Counted from the stretch's first letter, positions 53,220 through 60,403 are shown. The stretch: 64,000 nucleotides of DNA from Nitrosomonadales bacterium (GCA_016716325.1 JADJWO010000001.1:1984001-2048000); one strand, 5' to 3'. The notes: generated by a model not told the origin, from the sequence alone. Numbers and translations: made by a program.

Positions 53220-53445
53220 CGATGACTTCATCGGCGATCTTGTAAACCAGCCGGTGCTCATTGGTAATGCGGCGCGACCAGTACCCGGATAACTCGTGTT
53301 TCAGCGGCTCCGGTTTGCCCAATCCGTTAAACGGTGTTTCTTGAATGCTTTCGATTAGTCGGTTGATGCGCTGGAGAATTTTGCCATTCGTTTTATGCCA
53401 CCACAGATAATCCTCCCATGCTTCGTCCGCCCAGTGGGTTTTCAT
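53191..53445 (-). CDS. yoeB: YoeB-family mRNA interferase toxin
   Basis: RelE-superfamily ribosome-dependent endoribonuclease of 84 residues. WEDYLWWHKTNGKILQRINRLIESI, PLKHELSGYWSRRITNEHRLVYKI and the C-terminal CRYHY (catalytic-end His and Tyr) are all typical of YoeB/Txe. The start MKTHWADEAWEDY overlaps the yefM stop by ATGA. Appears intact. Confidence 0.94.
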   Translation of the reverse strand: MKTHWADEAWEDYLWWHKTNGKILQRINRLIESIQETPFNGLGKPEPLKHELSGYWSRRITNEHRLVYKIADEVIVIVQCRYHY

Positions 53446-53693
53446 TTGAGCAGCGCCCGCTCTTTCACCTTGCCGCTGTTTATGGCCGCAACTGCGTCGC
53501 TCAAACGCTTTGCGTTGGCGGGGGTGCGCAACAGGTACGCGGTTTCTTCCCACGCATTGAAATCTTCCAATGACATCAGTACCGCCGCCGCACCGTTCTG
53601 GCGCGTGATAATGATCGGCTCGTGATTTTCATTCACCTGATCCATGGTTTTTGCAAGACTATTGCGCGCGTTAGTGTAAGTGATGGCATCCAT
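53442..53693 (-). CDS. yefM: YefM-family antitoxin
   Basis: Phd/YefM antitoxin, 83 residues: MDAITYTNARNSLAKTMDQVNENHEPIIITRQNG is the DNA-binding N-terminus, and the acidic, less ordered C-terminus neutralises YoeB. AAGGA lies about nine bases upstream. First gene of the module, as expected for autoregulation. Confidence 0.94.
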   Translation of the reverse strand: MDAITYTNARNSLAKTMDQVNENHEPIIITRQNGAAAVLMSLEDFNAWEETAYLLRTPANAKRLSDAVAAINSGKVKERALLK

Positions 53694-53712
53694 AAATCTC
53701 TGTCCTTATTTG

Positions 53713-53718
53713 TGTACA
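53713..53718 (-). promoter_or_regulatory. Putative YefM operator core
   Basis: TGTACA palindrome 20 bases upstream of yefM. YefM-YoeB of E. coli is known to recognise TGTACA hexamers in its promoter. Only one copy is seen here. Confidence 0.45.
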
Positions 53719-53741
53719 TGTTGGCATCGTAGCATAATTTT

Positions 53742-53781
53742 CCCCACTCCCCACTCCCCACTCCCCACTCCCCACTCCCCC
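53742..53781. repeat. CCCCACT heptamer array
   Basis: Five perfect copies of CCCCACT ending in CCCCC, between yefM and the Cyc2-like gene, about 45 bases upstream of the latter's predicted -35. The heptamer is half of the 14-bp unit at the kdsD promoter. Similar heptamer arrays (STRR) are known from filamentous cyanobacteria. Confidence 0.93.
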
Positions 53782-53825
53782 GCTTTAGCCTTGTTGCAAA
53801 AAAACCACACTTCCCCGTTAAACTT

Positions 53826-53855
53826 TTGACAGGCCGTCGCTCGCTTGGATAAAGT
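53826..53855 (+). promoter_or_regulatory. Predicted sigma-70 promoter of the Cyc2-like gene
   Basis: Perfect -35 TTGACA, 18-base spacer, and TAAAGT as -10. The leader of about 85 bases contains an A+T-rich tract and ends with AAAAGGAAAT before the ATG. Confidence 0.5.
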
Positions 53856-53946
53856 CCGCACCCAGTGAAAGGGGGAGGTTTCGCCGATCGCTAGTTTTTC
53901 AAAGTAACTTAAGCTTAATTAACTTTTCTCAAAAGGAAATATCACA

Positions 53947-55254
53947 ATGAAGAAAATCGTTCTCTCTATCGCTGGCGTAATGGCTGCTACGGCATTCGCA
54001 CCGGAAGCGTCCGCTATCCCGGCATTTGCCCGTCAAACCGGCATGGCTTGCTCCGCTTGCCACCAGCAACACTACCCGATCCTGAACGGCTTCGGTCAGG
54101 CTTTCAAGGCCGCCGGCTACACCATGATGGGCGCGCAGGAAAAAGTGGAAGGCGAACACCTGTCCATTCCTAACACCCTGAACGCAGCTCTGCTGTTGAA
54201 GGCTCGTTACCAGAAGACCAACGGCGCTGACGCTCCCGCTACGGTTTCCGGTACCACCACCAATGGCGGCCAGTGGCAGATCCCTGACGAGTTCAGCCTG
54301 TTCTTCGGCGGCCGCGTTGCAGAAAACATCGGCTTCATGATGGAAAACAACGTGGTTGGCGGCCCTCTGGGCGGTATCGTGGCCGGCTTCAAGATGCCTG
54401 TCGTGTTTGACATGGGCGGCGCCAAGCTGTCCGTCATCCCGTTCCTGACCGACGCTCTGGGCGTGGCTTACGGCTACGACGAGTCCAGCACCGGTATGGT
54501 TCGTGGCATCCGCTGGATGGAACACCGCAGGGAAATCTCCGCGATGCAATTCGTGGGTAACGGCGCAGGCGCAGCTACCGGTCTGGCATTCGTGGCCAAG
54601 GGCGACATGGGCTACATCAACGTGACCCGTTTTGCACCTGACTTCGCGGCTGCTGCCGGCGCAACCTCGCCACAACTGCGTTCCACCTTCGTGCGTGTCG
54701 CTGCAACTCCGACCGTTTCCGACTGGGCGATGCACATCGGCGCAGCCTTCACCAGCGGCCAAAGCTATCTAGGCGCAGCATTGGCTACCGTAACAACTCT
54801 GGTTGACACCAAGGCGACTTCTCTGGACTTCCAAGCGTTCGGCCAAGTCGGCGGCAAGGATCTGGGCGTGTACGCAACCTGGGCTACCGCTCCGGCTGTC
54901 GCCCTAGTGGTTGGTGGCACCGCAGGTAACGTGTACGGTGGCGGTGTTAACAGGACCTCCGCATGGACCATCGGCGCTGACTACAGCGTGATCCCGCACA
55001 TTCTGCACATCGGTGCTGCGTACCGCAATGCTGAAACCGGTACCGGTGGCTTGCTGGGTGTGGCTGGTCAGGCTGACAAGGACAACGCTTTCACCCTGTC
55101 TGCCGTGTATGACCTGACCCAGAACGTGGCATTGCACCTGAACCACTCGATGTACAGCGGTTCCGCTTACAGCATCGGCGGTTCCAAGGACCAGACTGTT
55201 GTCGGCAACACCGGCGACCAGTTGACCACGTTCTTGCTGGAAGCTGCATTCTAA
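53947..55254 (+). CDS. cyc2: Cyc2-like fused monoheme cytochrome c-porin (probable outer-membrane Fe(II) oxidase)
   Basis: 435 residues. Sec signal at 1-23 (ending EASA), then PAFARQTGMACSACHQQHYP: one heme c site CxxCH (C35, C38, H39) in the PxFARQTGxxCxxCH context that I associate with Cyc2. A short Pro/Leu/Asn/Phe-Gly stretch leads to about 370 residues of alternating amphipathic strands (beta-barrel pattern), and the chain ends in Phe as outer-membrane proteins do. In Cyc2 the heme plugs a 16-strand pore and takes electrons from Fe(II) at the cell surface. Codon bias is strong, with its own promoter and a strong terminator, so it is likely highly expressed. It is monocistronic. A cytochrome-porin of another function is the main alternative. 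Confidence 0.75.
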   Translation: MKKIVLSIAGVMAATAFAPEASAIPAFARQTGMACSACHQQHYPILNGFGQAFKAAGYTMMGAQEKVEGEHLSIPNTLNAALLLKARYQKTNGADAPATVSGTTTNGGQWQIPDEFSLFFGGRVAENIGFMMENNVVGGPLGGIVAGFKMPVVFDMGGAKLSVIPFLTDALGVAYGYDESSTGMVRGIRWMEHRREISAMQFVGNGAGAATGLAFVAKGDMGYINVTRFAPDFAAAAGATSPQLRSTFVRVAATPTVSDWAMHIGAAFTSGQSYLGAALATVTTLVDTKATSLDFQAFGQVGGKDLGVYATWATAPAVALVVGGTAGNVYGGGVNRTSAWTIGADYSVIPHILHIGAAYRNAETGTGGLLGVAGQADKDNAFTLSAVYDLTQNVALHLNHSMYSGSAYSIGGSKDQTVVGNTGDQLTTFLLEAAF

Positions 55255-55268
55255 GTTAGCCCGAGTAG

Positions 55269-55352
55269 GATGGGTGGAGCGCAAGCGATACCCGTCACAC
55301 AAAAGCTGATGTAGTACAAGCAGGGGAGACTTCGGTCTCCCCTGTTTTTTTG
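55269..55352 (+). repeat. Left flanking direct repeat of the hicBA cassette
   Basis: Holds GATGGG...GCGATACCCGTCACACAAAAG, then CTGATGTAGTAC and the terminator hairpin. The same order of blocks recurs 592 bases downstream after hicA. Confidence 0.75.
55321..55351 (+). terminator. Terminator of the Cyc2-like gene
   Basis: Perfect 10-bp stem CAGGGGAGAC / GTCTCCCCTG with TTCG tetraloop followed by seven T. It lies within the left direct repeat flanking hicBA. Confidence 0.95.
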
Positions 55353-55401
55353 CGCTTGTTTTTTCTGCTACACTGCCCCGTCGATAATTATGAGGTGTGC
55401 C

Positions 55402-55635
55402 ATGAAATCGCTATTTATCAGGGCAGAGTGGGATGAGGAAGCGAACGTTTGGGTCGCGACCAGCGACGATGTTCCGGGATTGGTTGCAGAGGCTGAAACA
55501 TCGGAAGCGTTACTCGCCAAATTGCATGTTCTGATTCCGGAATTGCTAGAGGCCAATGGCTATCCCGACGGTGATGAGATGCCGTTCGAGTTGTTTACCC
55601 GCCGTTTTGAAGTGGCTCATCGCCAAGCCGCCTGA
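55402..55635 (+). CDS. hicB: HicB-like antitoxin (DUF1902 type)
   Basis: 77 residues, opening MKSLFIRAEWDEEANVWVATSDDVPGLVAEAET, the degenerate RNase H-like fold of HicB/DUF1902 proteins. The start has GAGGTG five bases upstream; four more in-frame codons (MRCA) precede it. No DNA-binding tail is evident, so autoregulation is uncertain. Gene order is antitoxin before toxin, and it overlaps hicA by one base (TGATG). Confidence 0.85.
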   Translation: MKSLFIRAEWDEEANVWVATSDDVPGLVAEAETSEALLAKLHVLIPELLEANGYPDGDEMPFELFTRRFEVAHRQAA

Positions 55636-55829
55636 TGGAAAGTTATACCGCACAGCTTAAAACATTGTTGTTAGAAGCTGGCTGCCGGTTTGAAAGACAA
55701 GGAAGGGGTGACCATGAAATCTGGTTCAGTCCAATAACGATGGTTCGCTTTCCAGTCGACAGTAAGATCAAATCGAGGTATACCGCGAATGCCGTGCTGA
55801 AACAGGCTGGTTTGCCGAAAAAATTCTAA
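55635..55829 (+). CDS. hicA: HicA-like mRNA interferase toxin
   Basis: 64 residues with a dsRBD-like fold. The catalytic His is in RQGRGDHEIWF, where HicA proteins have GSHHxxW-like motifs, and the C-terminus IKSRYTANAVLKQAGL matches the family's Lys-x-x-Tyr-x-x-x-L-x-x-A-G pattern. Appears intact. Coupled to hicB. Confidence 0.85.
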   Translation: MESYTAQLKTLLLEAGCRFERQGRGDHEIWFSPITMVRFPVDSKIKSRYTANAVLKQAGLPKKF

Positions 55830-55859
55830 GATCGCACTGAACGAGTTGGCGAATCGAAT

Positions 55860-55943
55860 GATGGACTGGGGTATAGCGGATATCCATCACACAAAAGCTG
55901 ATGCAATACGAAGAAGGGAGATTTCGGTCACCCCTGTTTTTTG
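55860..55943 (+). repeat. Right flanking direct repeat of the hicBA cassette
   Basis: Imperfect copy of the segment before hicB: GATGGACTGGGG...ATATCCATCACACAAAAGC, TGATGCAATACG, then a degenerate hairpin (AGGGAGATTTCGGTCACCCCT) and TTTTTT. The stem is weakened by mismatches, so it is probably a poorer terminator. No gene is supported between hicA and hisC. Confidence 0.75.
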
Positions 55944-56024
55944 CACCCGATTTTGTGCCGTGCAGTGTTGCTGTGGTAAGCTGTGCGCCGTTTCAAACCT
56001 TACGCAGAATGACCTGCCGTCCCC

Positions 56025-57116
56025 ATGTTGCCCGTTTCTCCTTCCTGCCTGGCCAACGAATTGATCCGTCCGGAAATCCTTGCTTTGCATGCTTACCACG
56101 TGCCGGACAGCAGCGGTTATATCAAGCTGGACGCGATGGAGAATCCCTACCTGATTCCGCAGCCGTTGCGCGACGAGATCGCGGCGCTGGTGGCGGAGGC
56201 GGCCATCAACCGCTATCCCGACCCTAACCCGGCCTCGCTGAAGGCGAGGATACGCGGCCTGCTGGACTTGCCGGACGGTATGGAAGTGCTGCTCGGCAAC
56301 GGTTCGGACGAGTTGATCCAGTTGCTGGCGCTGGCGCTGAACAAGCCGGGCGCGACGTTGTTGAGCGTGGAACCGTCGTTCGTGATGTACCGGATGATCG
56401 CGACGTTCACCGGGATGCGTTATGTCGGTGTACCGCTGGCAGAGGATTTCTCGCTGGATCTGCCGGCGACGCTGGCGGCCATCGAACGGGAGAAGCCGGC
56501 GCTGGTGTTTCTGGCCTTCCCGAACAATCCCACCGGCAACCTGTTTGCCGCGGACGAGGTGCGGCAGATCATTGCGGCTGCGCCGGGACTGGTGGTGGTG
56601 GACGAGGCGTATTACGCCTTTGCCAGTGACAGCTTCATCACGCATCTGTCGAGCTATCCCAACCTGCTGGTGATGCGCACTTTTTCCAAACTGGGCATGG
56701 CCGGATTGCGTCTCGGCTTTCTGGCCGGAAGCGCGGCCTGGCTGGAACATCTGGAAAAGCTGCGCTTGCCGTATAATGTTGGCGTGTTGCCGCAGTTGGT
56801 CGCGGGGAAATTGCTGGAACACCATGCGGTGTTGCAGCGGCAGGCGGAACAGATCAAGCTGGATCGCGCGGCGCTGTTACAGCAATTGCGCGATATGGAG
56901 GGCGTGCAGACCTATCCCAGCGAAGCGAATTTTCTGCTGTTCCGCGTGGCGAGGGCTGCCGAAGTGTTCGATGGCCTGAAGCAGCGCGGTGTACTGATCA
57001 AGAATTTGCATGGCGCGCATCCGATGCTGAAGGATTGCTTGCGCGTGACAGTGGGTACACCGGAAGAAAACGAGCGGTTCATGGCTGCCTTGAGAGAATG
57101 TGTGCGGACAAGGTAA
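56025..57116 (+). CDS. hisC: Histidinol-phosphate aminotransferase
   Basis: PLP class II aminotransferase, seventh step of histidine synthesis. KLDAMENPY, LGNGSDELIQ, FPNNPTGN and VVDEAYYAF are present; the PLP lysine is K222 in RTFSKLGMAGLRLG. Length 363. No ribosome site is evident at this ATG. hisG and hisD, which normally precede it, are not within the 4 kb upstream; the Cyc2/hicBA block is there instead. The last 15 codons are part of a 92-bp tandem repeat that continues past the stop. Confidence 0.95.
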   Translation: MLPVSPSCLANELIRPEILALHAYHVPDSSGYIKLDAMENPYLIPQPLRDEIAALVAEAAINRYPDPNPASLKARIRGLLDLPDGMEVLLGNGSDELIQLLALALNKPGATLLSVEPSFVMYRMIATFTGMRYVGVPLAEDFSLDLPATLAAIEREKPALVFLAFPNNPTGNLFAADEVRQIIAAAPGLVVVDEAYYAFASDSFITHLSSYPNLLVMRTFSKLGMAGLRLGFLAGSAAWLEHLEKLRLPYNVGVLPQLVAGKLLEHHAVLQRQAEQIKLDRAALLQQLRDMEGVQTYPSEANFLLFRVARAAEVFDGLKQRGVLIKNLHGAHPMLKDCLRVTVGTPEENERFMAALRECVRTR

Positions 57117-57323
57117 GCAAGTTTCGGCGGAGACCGACCTTCAGGTCATGTCGGAGCCAAAACGAGCGGTTCATGGCTGCCTTGAGAGAATGTGTGCGGA
57201 CAAGGTAAGCAAGTTTCGGCGGAGACCGAACTTCAGGTCATGTCGGAGCCAAAACGAGCGGTTCATGGCTGCCTTGAGAGAATGTGTGCGGACAAGGTAA
57301 GCAAGTTTCGGCGGAGACCGACC
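57071..57323 (+). repeat. 92-bp tandem repeat starting in the hisC 3' end
   Basis: Copies begin at 57071, 57163 and 57255 (exactly 92 apart); the third is about 70 bases long. Each contains CGAGCGGTTCATGGCTGCC and AAGTTTCGGCGGAGACCGA. The hisC stop is inside copy 1; later copies are outside the gene. The copies are nearly identical, so the duplication is recent. Confidence 0.95.
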
Positions 57324-57353
57324 AGGAACTTAATGAGATAACGAAGACCGTGT

Positions 57354-57413
57354 AGGAGCGCAACTTGTTGCGCGATCGTATCGAACTACCATCGCGCAAC
57401 AAGTTGCGCTCCT
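57354..57413. repeat. REP/BIME-like perfect 23-bp inverted repeat
   Basis: AGGAGCGCAACTTGTTGCGC plus GAT pairs with its exact reverse complement across a 14-base loop. Each arm contains its own palindrome (GCGCAA-CTTG-TTGCGC), the layout of paired REP sequences. It lies in the 329-base hisC-hisB gap, whose remaining bases hold no gene I can see. Confidence 0.9.
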
Positions 57414-57445
57414 GCGGGTGAATCAGGATTTGATAAGGGAATAAC

Positions 57446-58033
57446 ATGCGTAGCGCAAAAATTTCACGCAACACCCTGGAAACCCAGATCACCGTCGAAC
57501 TGGATCTGGACGGTAGTGGCAAGGCGGTATTCGATACCGGCCTGCCGTTCCTCGATCACATGTTAGACCAGATCGCCCGCCATGGCTTGGTGGACATCGG
57601 CATTCACGCCAAGGGCGACCTGCACATCGACGCGCATCACACCGTGGAAGACATCGGCATTACGCTGGGCCAGGCGTTCAATCAGGCGGTCGGCGACAAG
57701 AAGGGCCTGCGCCGCTACGGCCATGCCTATGTGCCGCTGGACGAGTCGCTGTCGCGCGTGGTGCTGGATATCTCCGGTCGCCCAGGGCTGGTGTTCAACT
57801 GCGGATTCGTGCGCGACAGCATCGGCGAATTCGATGTGGATCTGATCAATGAATTCTTCCAGGGGTTCGTCAATCATGCGCTGGTGACGTTGCATATCGA
57901 TAACCTGGCGGGTAACAATGCGCACCATCAGGCAGAAACCATTTTCAAGGCGTTCGGCCGCGCATTGCGCATGGCGCTGGAACTCGATCCGCGCATGGCC
58001 GGTGTGACGCCCTCCACAAAAGGTTCGTTGTAA
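57446..58033 (+). CDS. hisB: Imidazoleglycerol-phosphate dehydratase
   Basis: Monofunctional HisB, 195 residues. The metal-binding histidine motifs FLDHMLDQIARHG, DAHHTVEDIGI and NNAHHQAETIFKAFGRAL are complete. RBS AAGGGAATAAC precedes the ATG. First of the tightly linked hisB-H-A-F-I-E-hinT run. Confidence 0.97.
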   Translation: MRSAKISRNTLETQITVELDLDGSGKAVFDTGLPFLDHMLDQIARHGLVDIGIHAKGDLHIDAHHTVEDIGITLGQAFNQAVGDKKGLRRYGHAYVPLDESLSRVVLDISGRPGLVFNCGFVRDSIGEFDVDLINEFFQGFVNHALVTLHIDNLAGNNAHHQAETIFKAFGRALRMALELDPRMAGVTPSTKGSL

Positions 58034-58039
58034 ACCACT

Positions 58040-58741
58040 ATGGTCGATATTGCGGTAGTCGATTACGGGATGGGCAATCTGCGTTCGGTCGAACAGGCTT
58101 TGCGCAGCGTGGCGCCTGCTGCGGAGGTTGTCGTAACGGATGACGCGCAAGTGGTTTCCGGAGCCGGCCGCGTCGTGTTCCCGGGACAGGGGGCGATGCC
58201 GGACTGCATGCGCGAACTGGATGCCCGTGGCCTGCGTGATGCGGTGCTGGAAGCCGCTCACAGCAAGCCTTTCCTCGGGATTTGCATCGGCCTGCAGATG
58301 CTCTTCGAGCACAGCGCCGAAGGCAATGTGCGCGGGTTGGCTGTGTTGCCGGGTGAAGTGGTGCGTTTTGCCGGCAACATGCACGATGCGCAGGGCGGCA
58401 AGCTCAAGGTGCCGCACATGGGCTGGAACCGCGTGCACAGGGTCGAACATCCCGCATTTCCGCAAGGAGATGCGACGGTTGCCCCCTCGCCCTCCGGGAG
58501 AGGGAACACTCTTGAGCACCCGTTGTGGAACGGCATCGCCCAGGATGAGCGTTTCTATTTCGTGCACAGTTATTACGTGCGGCCGCAGGATGACGCGATC
58601 ATCCAGGCCACCAGCGATTACCCGTCGCCGTTCGTGTGCGCGGTGGCGCGGGAAAACCTGTTCGCGGTGCAGTTCCACCCGGAAAAAAGCCAAGCAGCAG
58701 GGCTGAAACTGCTGCAGAATTTCACCCAATGGATCCCTTAG
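58040..58741 (+). CDS. hisH: Imidazole glycerol phosphate synthase subunit HisH, with a repeat-derived insertion
   Basis: Glutaminase that feeds ammonia to HisF. Nucleophile C82 in LGICIGLQML, and H213/E215 in FHPEKS complete the triad; YGMGNLRSV opens the protein. At 233 residues it exceeds the usual 200-215. About 25 extra residues lie at about 135-160, between MGWNRVHR and HPLWNGIAQDERFYFVHSYY, including APSPSGRGNT encoded by a palindrome of a type common as an intergenic repeat. The frame is kept and the triad is intact. Confidence 0.95.
   Translation: MVDIAVVDYGMGNLRSVEQALRSVAPAAEVVVTDDAQVVSGAGRVVFPGQGAMPDCMRELDARGLRDAVLEAAHSKPFLGICIGLQMLFEHSAEGNVRGLAVLPGEVVRFAGNMHDAQGGKLKVPHMGWNRVHRVEHPAFPQGDATVAPSPSGRGNTLEHPLWNGIAQDERFYFVHSYYVRPQDDAIIQATSDYPSPFVCAVARENLFAVQFHPEKSQAAGLKLLQNFTQWIP
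58484..58504. repeat. CCCTC...GAGGG palindrome inside hisH
   Basis: 21-base imperfect hairpin: CCCTC pairs with GAGGG, CCC pairs with GGG, one mismatch, TCC loop. It is the core of the insertion relative to other HisH proteins. CCCTCTCCC/GGGAGAGGG palindromes are widespread dispersed repeats in proteobacteria. Confidence 0.6.
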
Positions 58742-58759
58742 ATATTTTCAAGTACTGCC

Positions 58760-59506
58760 ATGTTGATTATTCCTGCGATTGATTTGAAAGACGGTCAGTG
58801 TGTGCGCCTCAAACAGGGCGTGATGGAGGGTGCGACAGTGTTTTCGGAAGACCCTGCCGCGACCGCAGTGCATTGGCTGGAGCAAGGCGCGCGCCGTTTG
58901 CATCTGGTTGACCTGAATGGCGCGTTTGCCGGAAAACCGAAGAATGAGGCCGCTGTGCGCAGCATCATCGAGGCTGTGGGCATGGATATCCCGGTGCAAC
59001 TCGGCGGTGGTATCCGCGACCTCGAGACGATCGAACGTTATCTCGACCTTGGCATCACGTATGTCATCATCGGCACGGCCGCGGTGAAAGTGCCCGGTTT
59101 CCTGCATGAGGCCTGCGATGCATTCCCCGGCCATATCATGGTGGGGCTGGACGCCAAAGGGGGCAAAGTGGCGGTGGATGGCTGGTCGAAGTTGACCGGC
59201 CACGACGTGGCCGATCTTGCCCAGCGTTTCGAGGGCTATGGGGTGGAAGCGATCATTTACACCGACATCGGACGCGACGGCATGATGACCGGCGTCAACA
59301 TCGAAGCGACTGTCGAGTTGGCGCAACCGTTGCGCGTGCCGGTGATCGCCAGTGGCGGTATCACCAATCTGGACGACGTGCACGCGTTGTGCGCGGTGCA
59401 GTCCGAAGGCATTAGCGGTGCGATCACCGGTCGCGCCATCTACGAGGGTACGTTGGATTTCCGCGAGGCTCAGGCGCTGGCGGACGAGCTGACCTCCAAG
59501 CCCTGA
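58760..59506 (+). CDS. hisA: Phosphoribosylformimino-5-aminoimidazole carboxamide ribotide isomerase HisA
   Basis: Beta/alpha-barrel isomerase of the fourth histidine step. IIPAIDLKDGQCVRL carries the catalytic Asp near residue 8, and YTDIGRDGMMTG the second Asp region. Length 248 is normal. It shares one base with hisF. Confidence 0.97.
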   Translation: MLIIPAIDLKDGQCVRLKQGVMEGATVFSEDPAATAVHWLEQGARRLHLVDLNGAFAGKPKNEAAVRSIIEAVGMDIPVQLGGGIRDLETIERYLDLGITYVIIGTAAVKVPGFLHEACDAFPGHIMVGLDAKGGKVAVDGWSKLTGHDVADLAQRFEGYGVEAIIYTDIGRDGMMTGVNIEATVELAQPLRVPVIASGGITNLDDVHALCAVQSEGISGAITGRAIYEGTLDFREAQALADELTSKP

Positions 59507-60264
59507 TGCTCGCCAAACGTATCATTCCCTGCATGGATGTGACCGCCGGTCGCGTGGTCAAGGGGGTCAGTTTCGTCGAATTGCGTGATGCGGGCGATCC
59601 GGTGGAGATCGCGCGCCGCTACGACGAGCAGGGGGCGGACGAGTTGACCTTCCTCGACATTACGGCAAGTTCGGATGATCGCAGCATCATTTTCCATATC
59701 ATCGAAGAGGTGGCTTCCCAGGTGTTCATCCCGCTGACGGTCGGCGGTGGCGTGCGCGAGGTACGGGATGTGCGCAACCTGCTCAATGCGGGGGCGGATA
59801 AGGTCAGCATCAATACATCCGCCGTGCTGAACCCGCAACTGGTGGCGGACGCATCCGGTCGTTACGGTTCGCAGTGCATCGTGGTCGCCATCGACGCCAA
59901 GCAGGTCGGGCCGGGCAAGTGGGAGGTGTTCACCCACGGTGGCCGCAAACCCACCGGGCTGGATGCGGTGGAGTGGGCGCGGAAGATGCAGATGCTGGGT
60001 GCGGGCGAGATCCTGCTGACCAGCATGGATCAGGATGGGCAGAAAAAGGGGTTCGATCTGGCGCTCACTCGTGCGGTGACCGATGCGCTGGAGATTCCCG
60101 TGATCGCCAGCGGCGGCGTGGGCAACCTGCAACATCTGGCCGATGGTGTGACAAAAGGTGGCGCCGATGCGGTTCTGGCGGCCAGCATCTTCCACTTCGG
60201 CGAATATACGGTGCAGCAGGCGAAGGCGTTCATGGCGGGCCAAGGCATCGAGGTGCGGTTATGA
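59506..60264 (+). CDS. hisF: Imidazole glycerol phosphate synthase cyclase subunit HisF
   Basis: Beta/alpha-barrel cyclase partner of HisH. IIPCMDVTAGRVVKGVSF has catalytic Asp11, and LTSMDQDGQKKGFD has the second Asp. VFTHGGRKPTGLDAVEW is diagnostic. Length 252. The stop codon overlaps the first bases of the following family A-type repeat. Confidence 0.97.
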   Translation: MLAKRIIPCMDVTAGRVVKGVSFVELRDAGDPVEIARRYDEQGADELTFLDITASSDDRSIIFHIIEEVASQVFIPLTVGGGVREVRDVRNLLNAGADKVSINTSAVLNPQLVADASGRYGSQCIVVAIDAKQVGPGKWEVFTHGGRKPTGLDAVEWARKMQMLGAGEILLTSMDQDGQKKGFDLALTRAVTDALEIPVIASGGVGNLQHLADGVTKGGADAVLAASIFHFGEYTVQQAKAFMAGQGIEVRL

Positions 60265-60403
60265 AAAACCTCCGCGCAGCTACTGCGCTTGGTGATACGT
60301 TGTCGAAGCCCGGCTCGAAATCCTCATGTATTGGCGTCGCTCCGGTTCCTCGCCGGCCTTCTGCTGGTCTCACCTGCGCTCGTGACGCTGCATGGAGGGT
60401 TTT
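60263..60403. repeat. Palindromic repeat element (family A-like), hisF-hisI copy
   Basis: 141 bases with inverted ends GAAAAACCTCCGCGCAGC and (reverse complement) AAAACCCTCCATGCAGC. It fills the hisF-hisI gap exactly, from the hisF stop to the hisI ATG, and its right end (GGAGGGTTTT) supplies the hisI ribosome site. Its core (CGCTCCGGTTCCTCGCC) is related to, but more diverged from, the bioF and hprK-ptsN copies. Confidence 0.7.

Noticed and set aside
55846..56064. 72-codon frame across the second flanking repeat into hisC
   Set aside because: It translates repeat DNA and overlaps the hisC start in another frame.
57100..57300. 66-codon frame in the hisC tail repeats
   Set aside because: Arises only from the 92-bp tandem duplication (two frames of the same unit).
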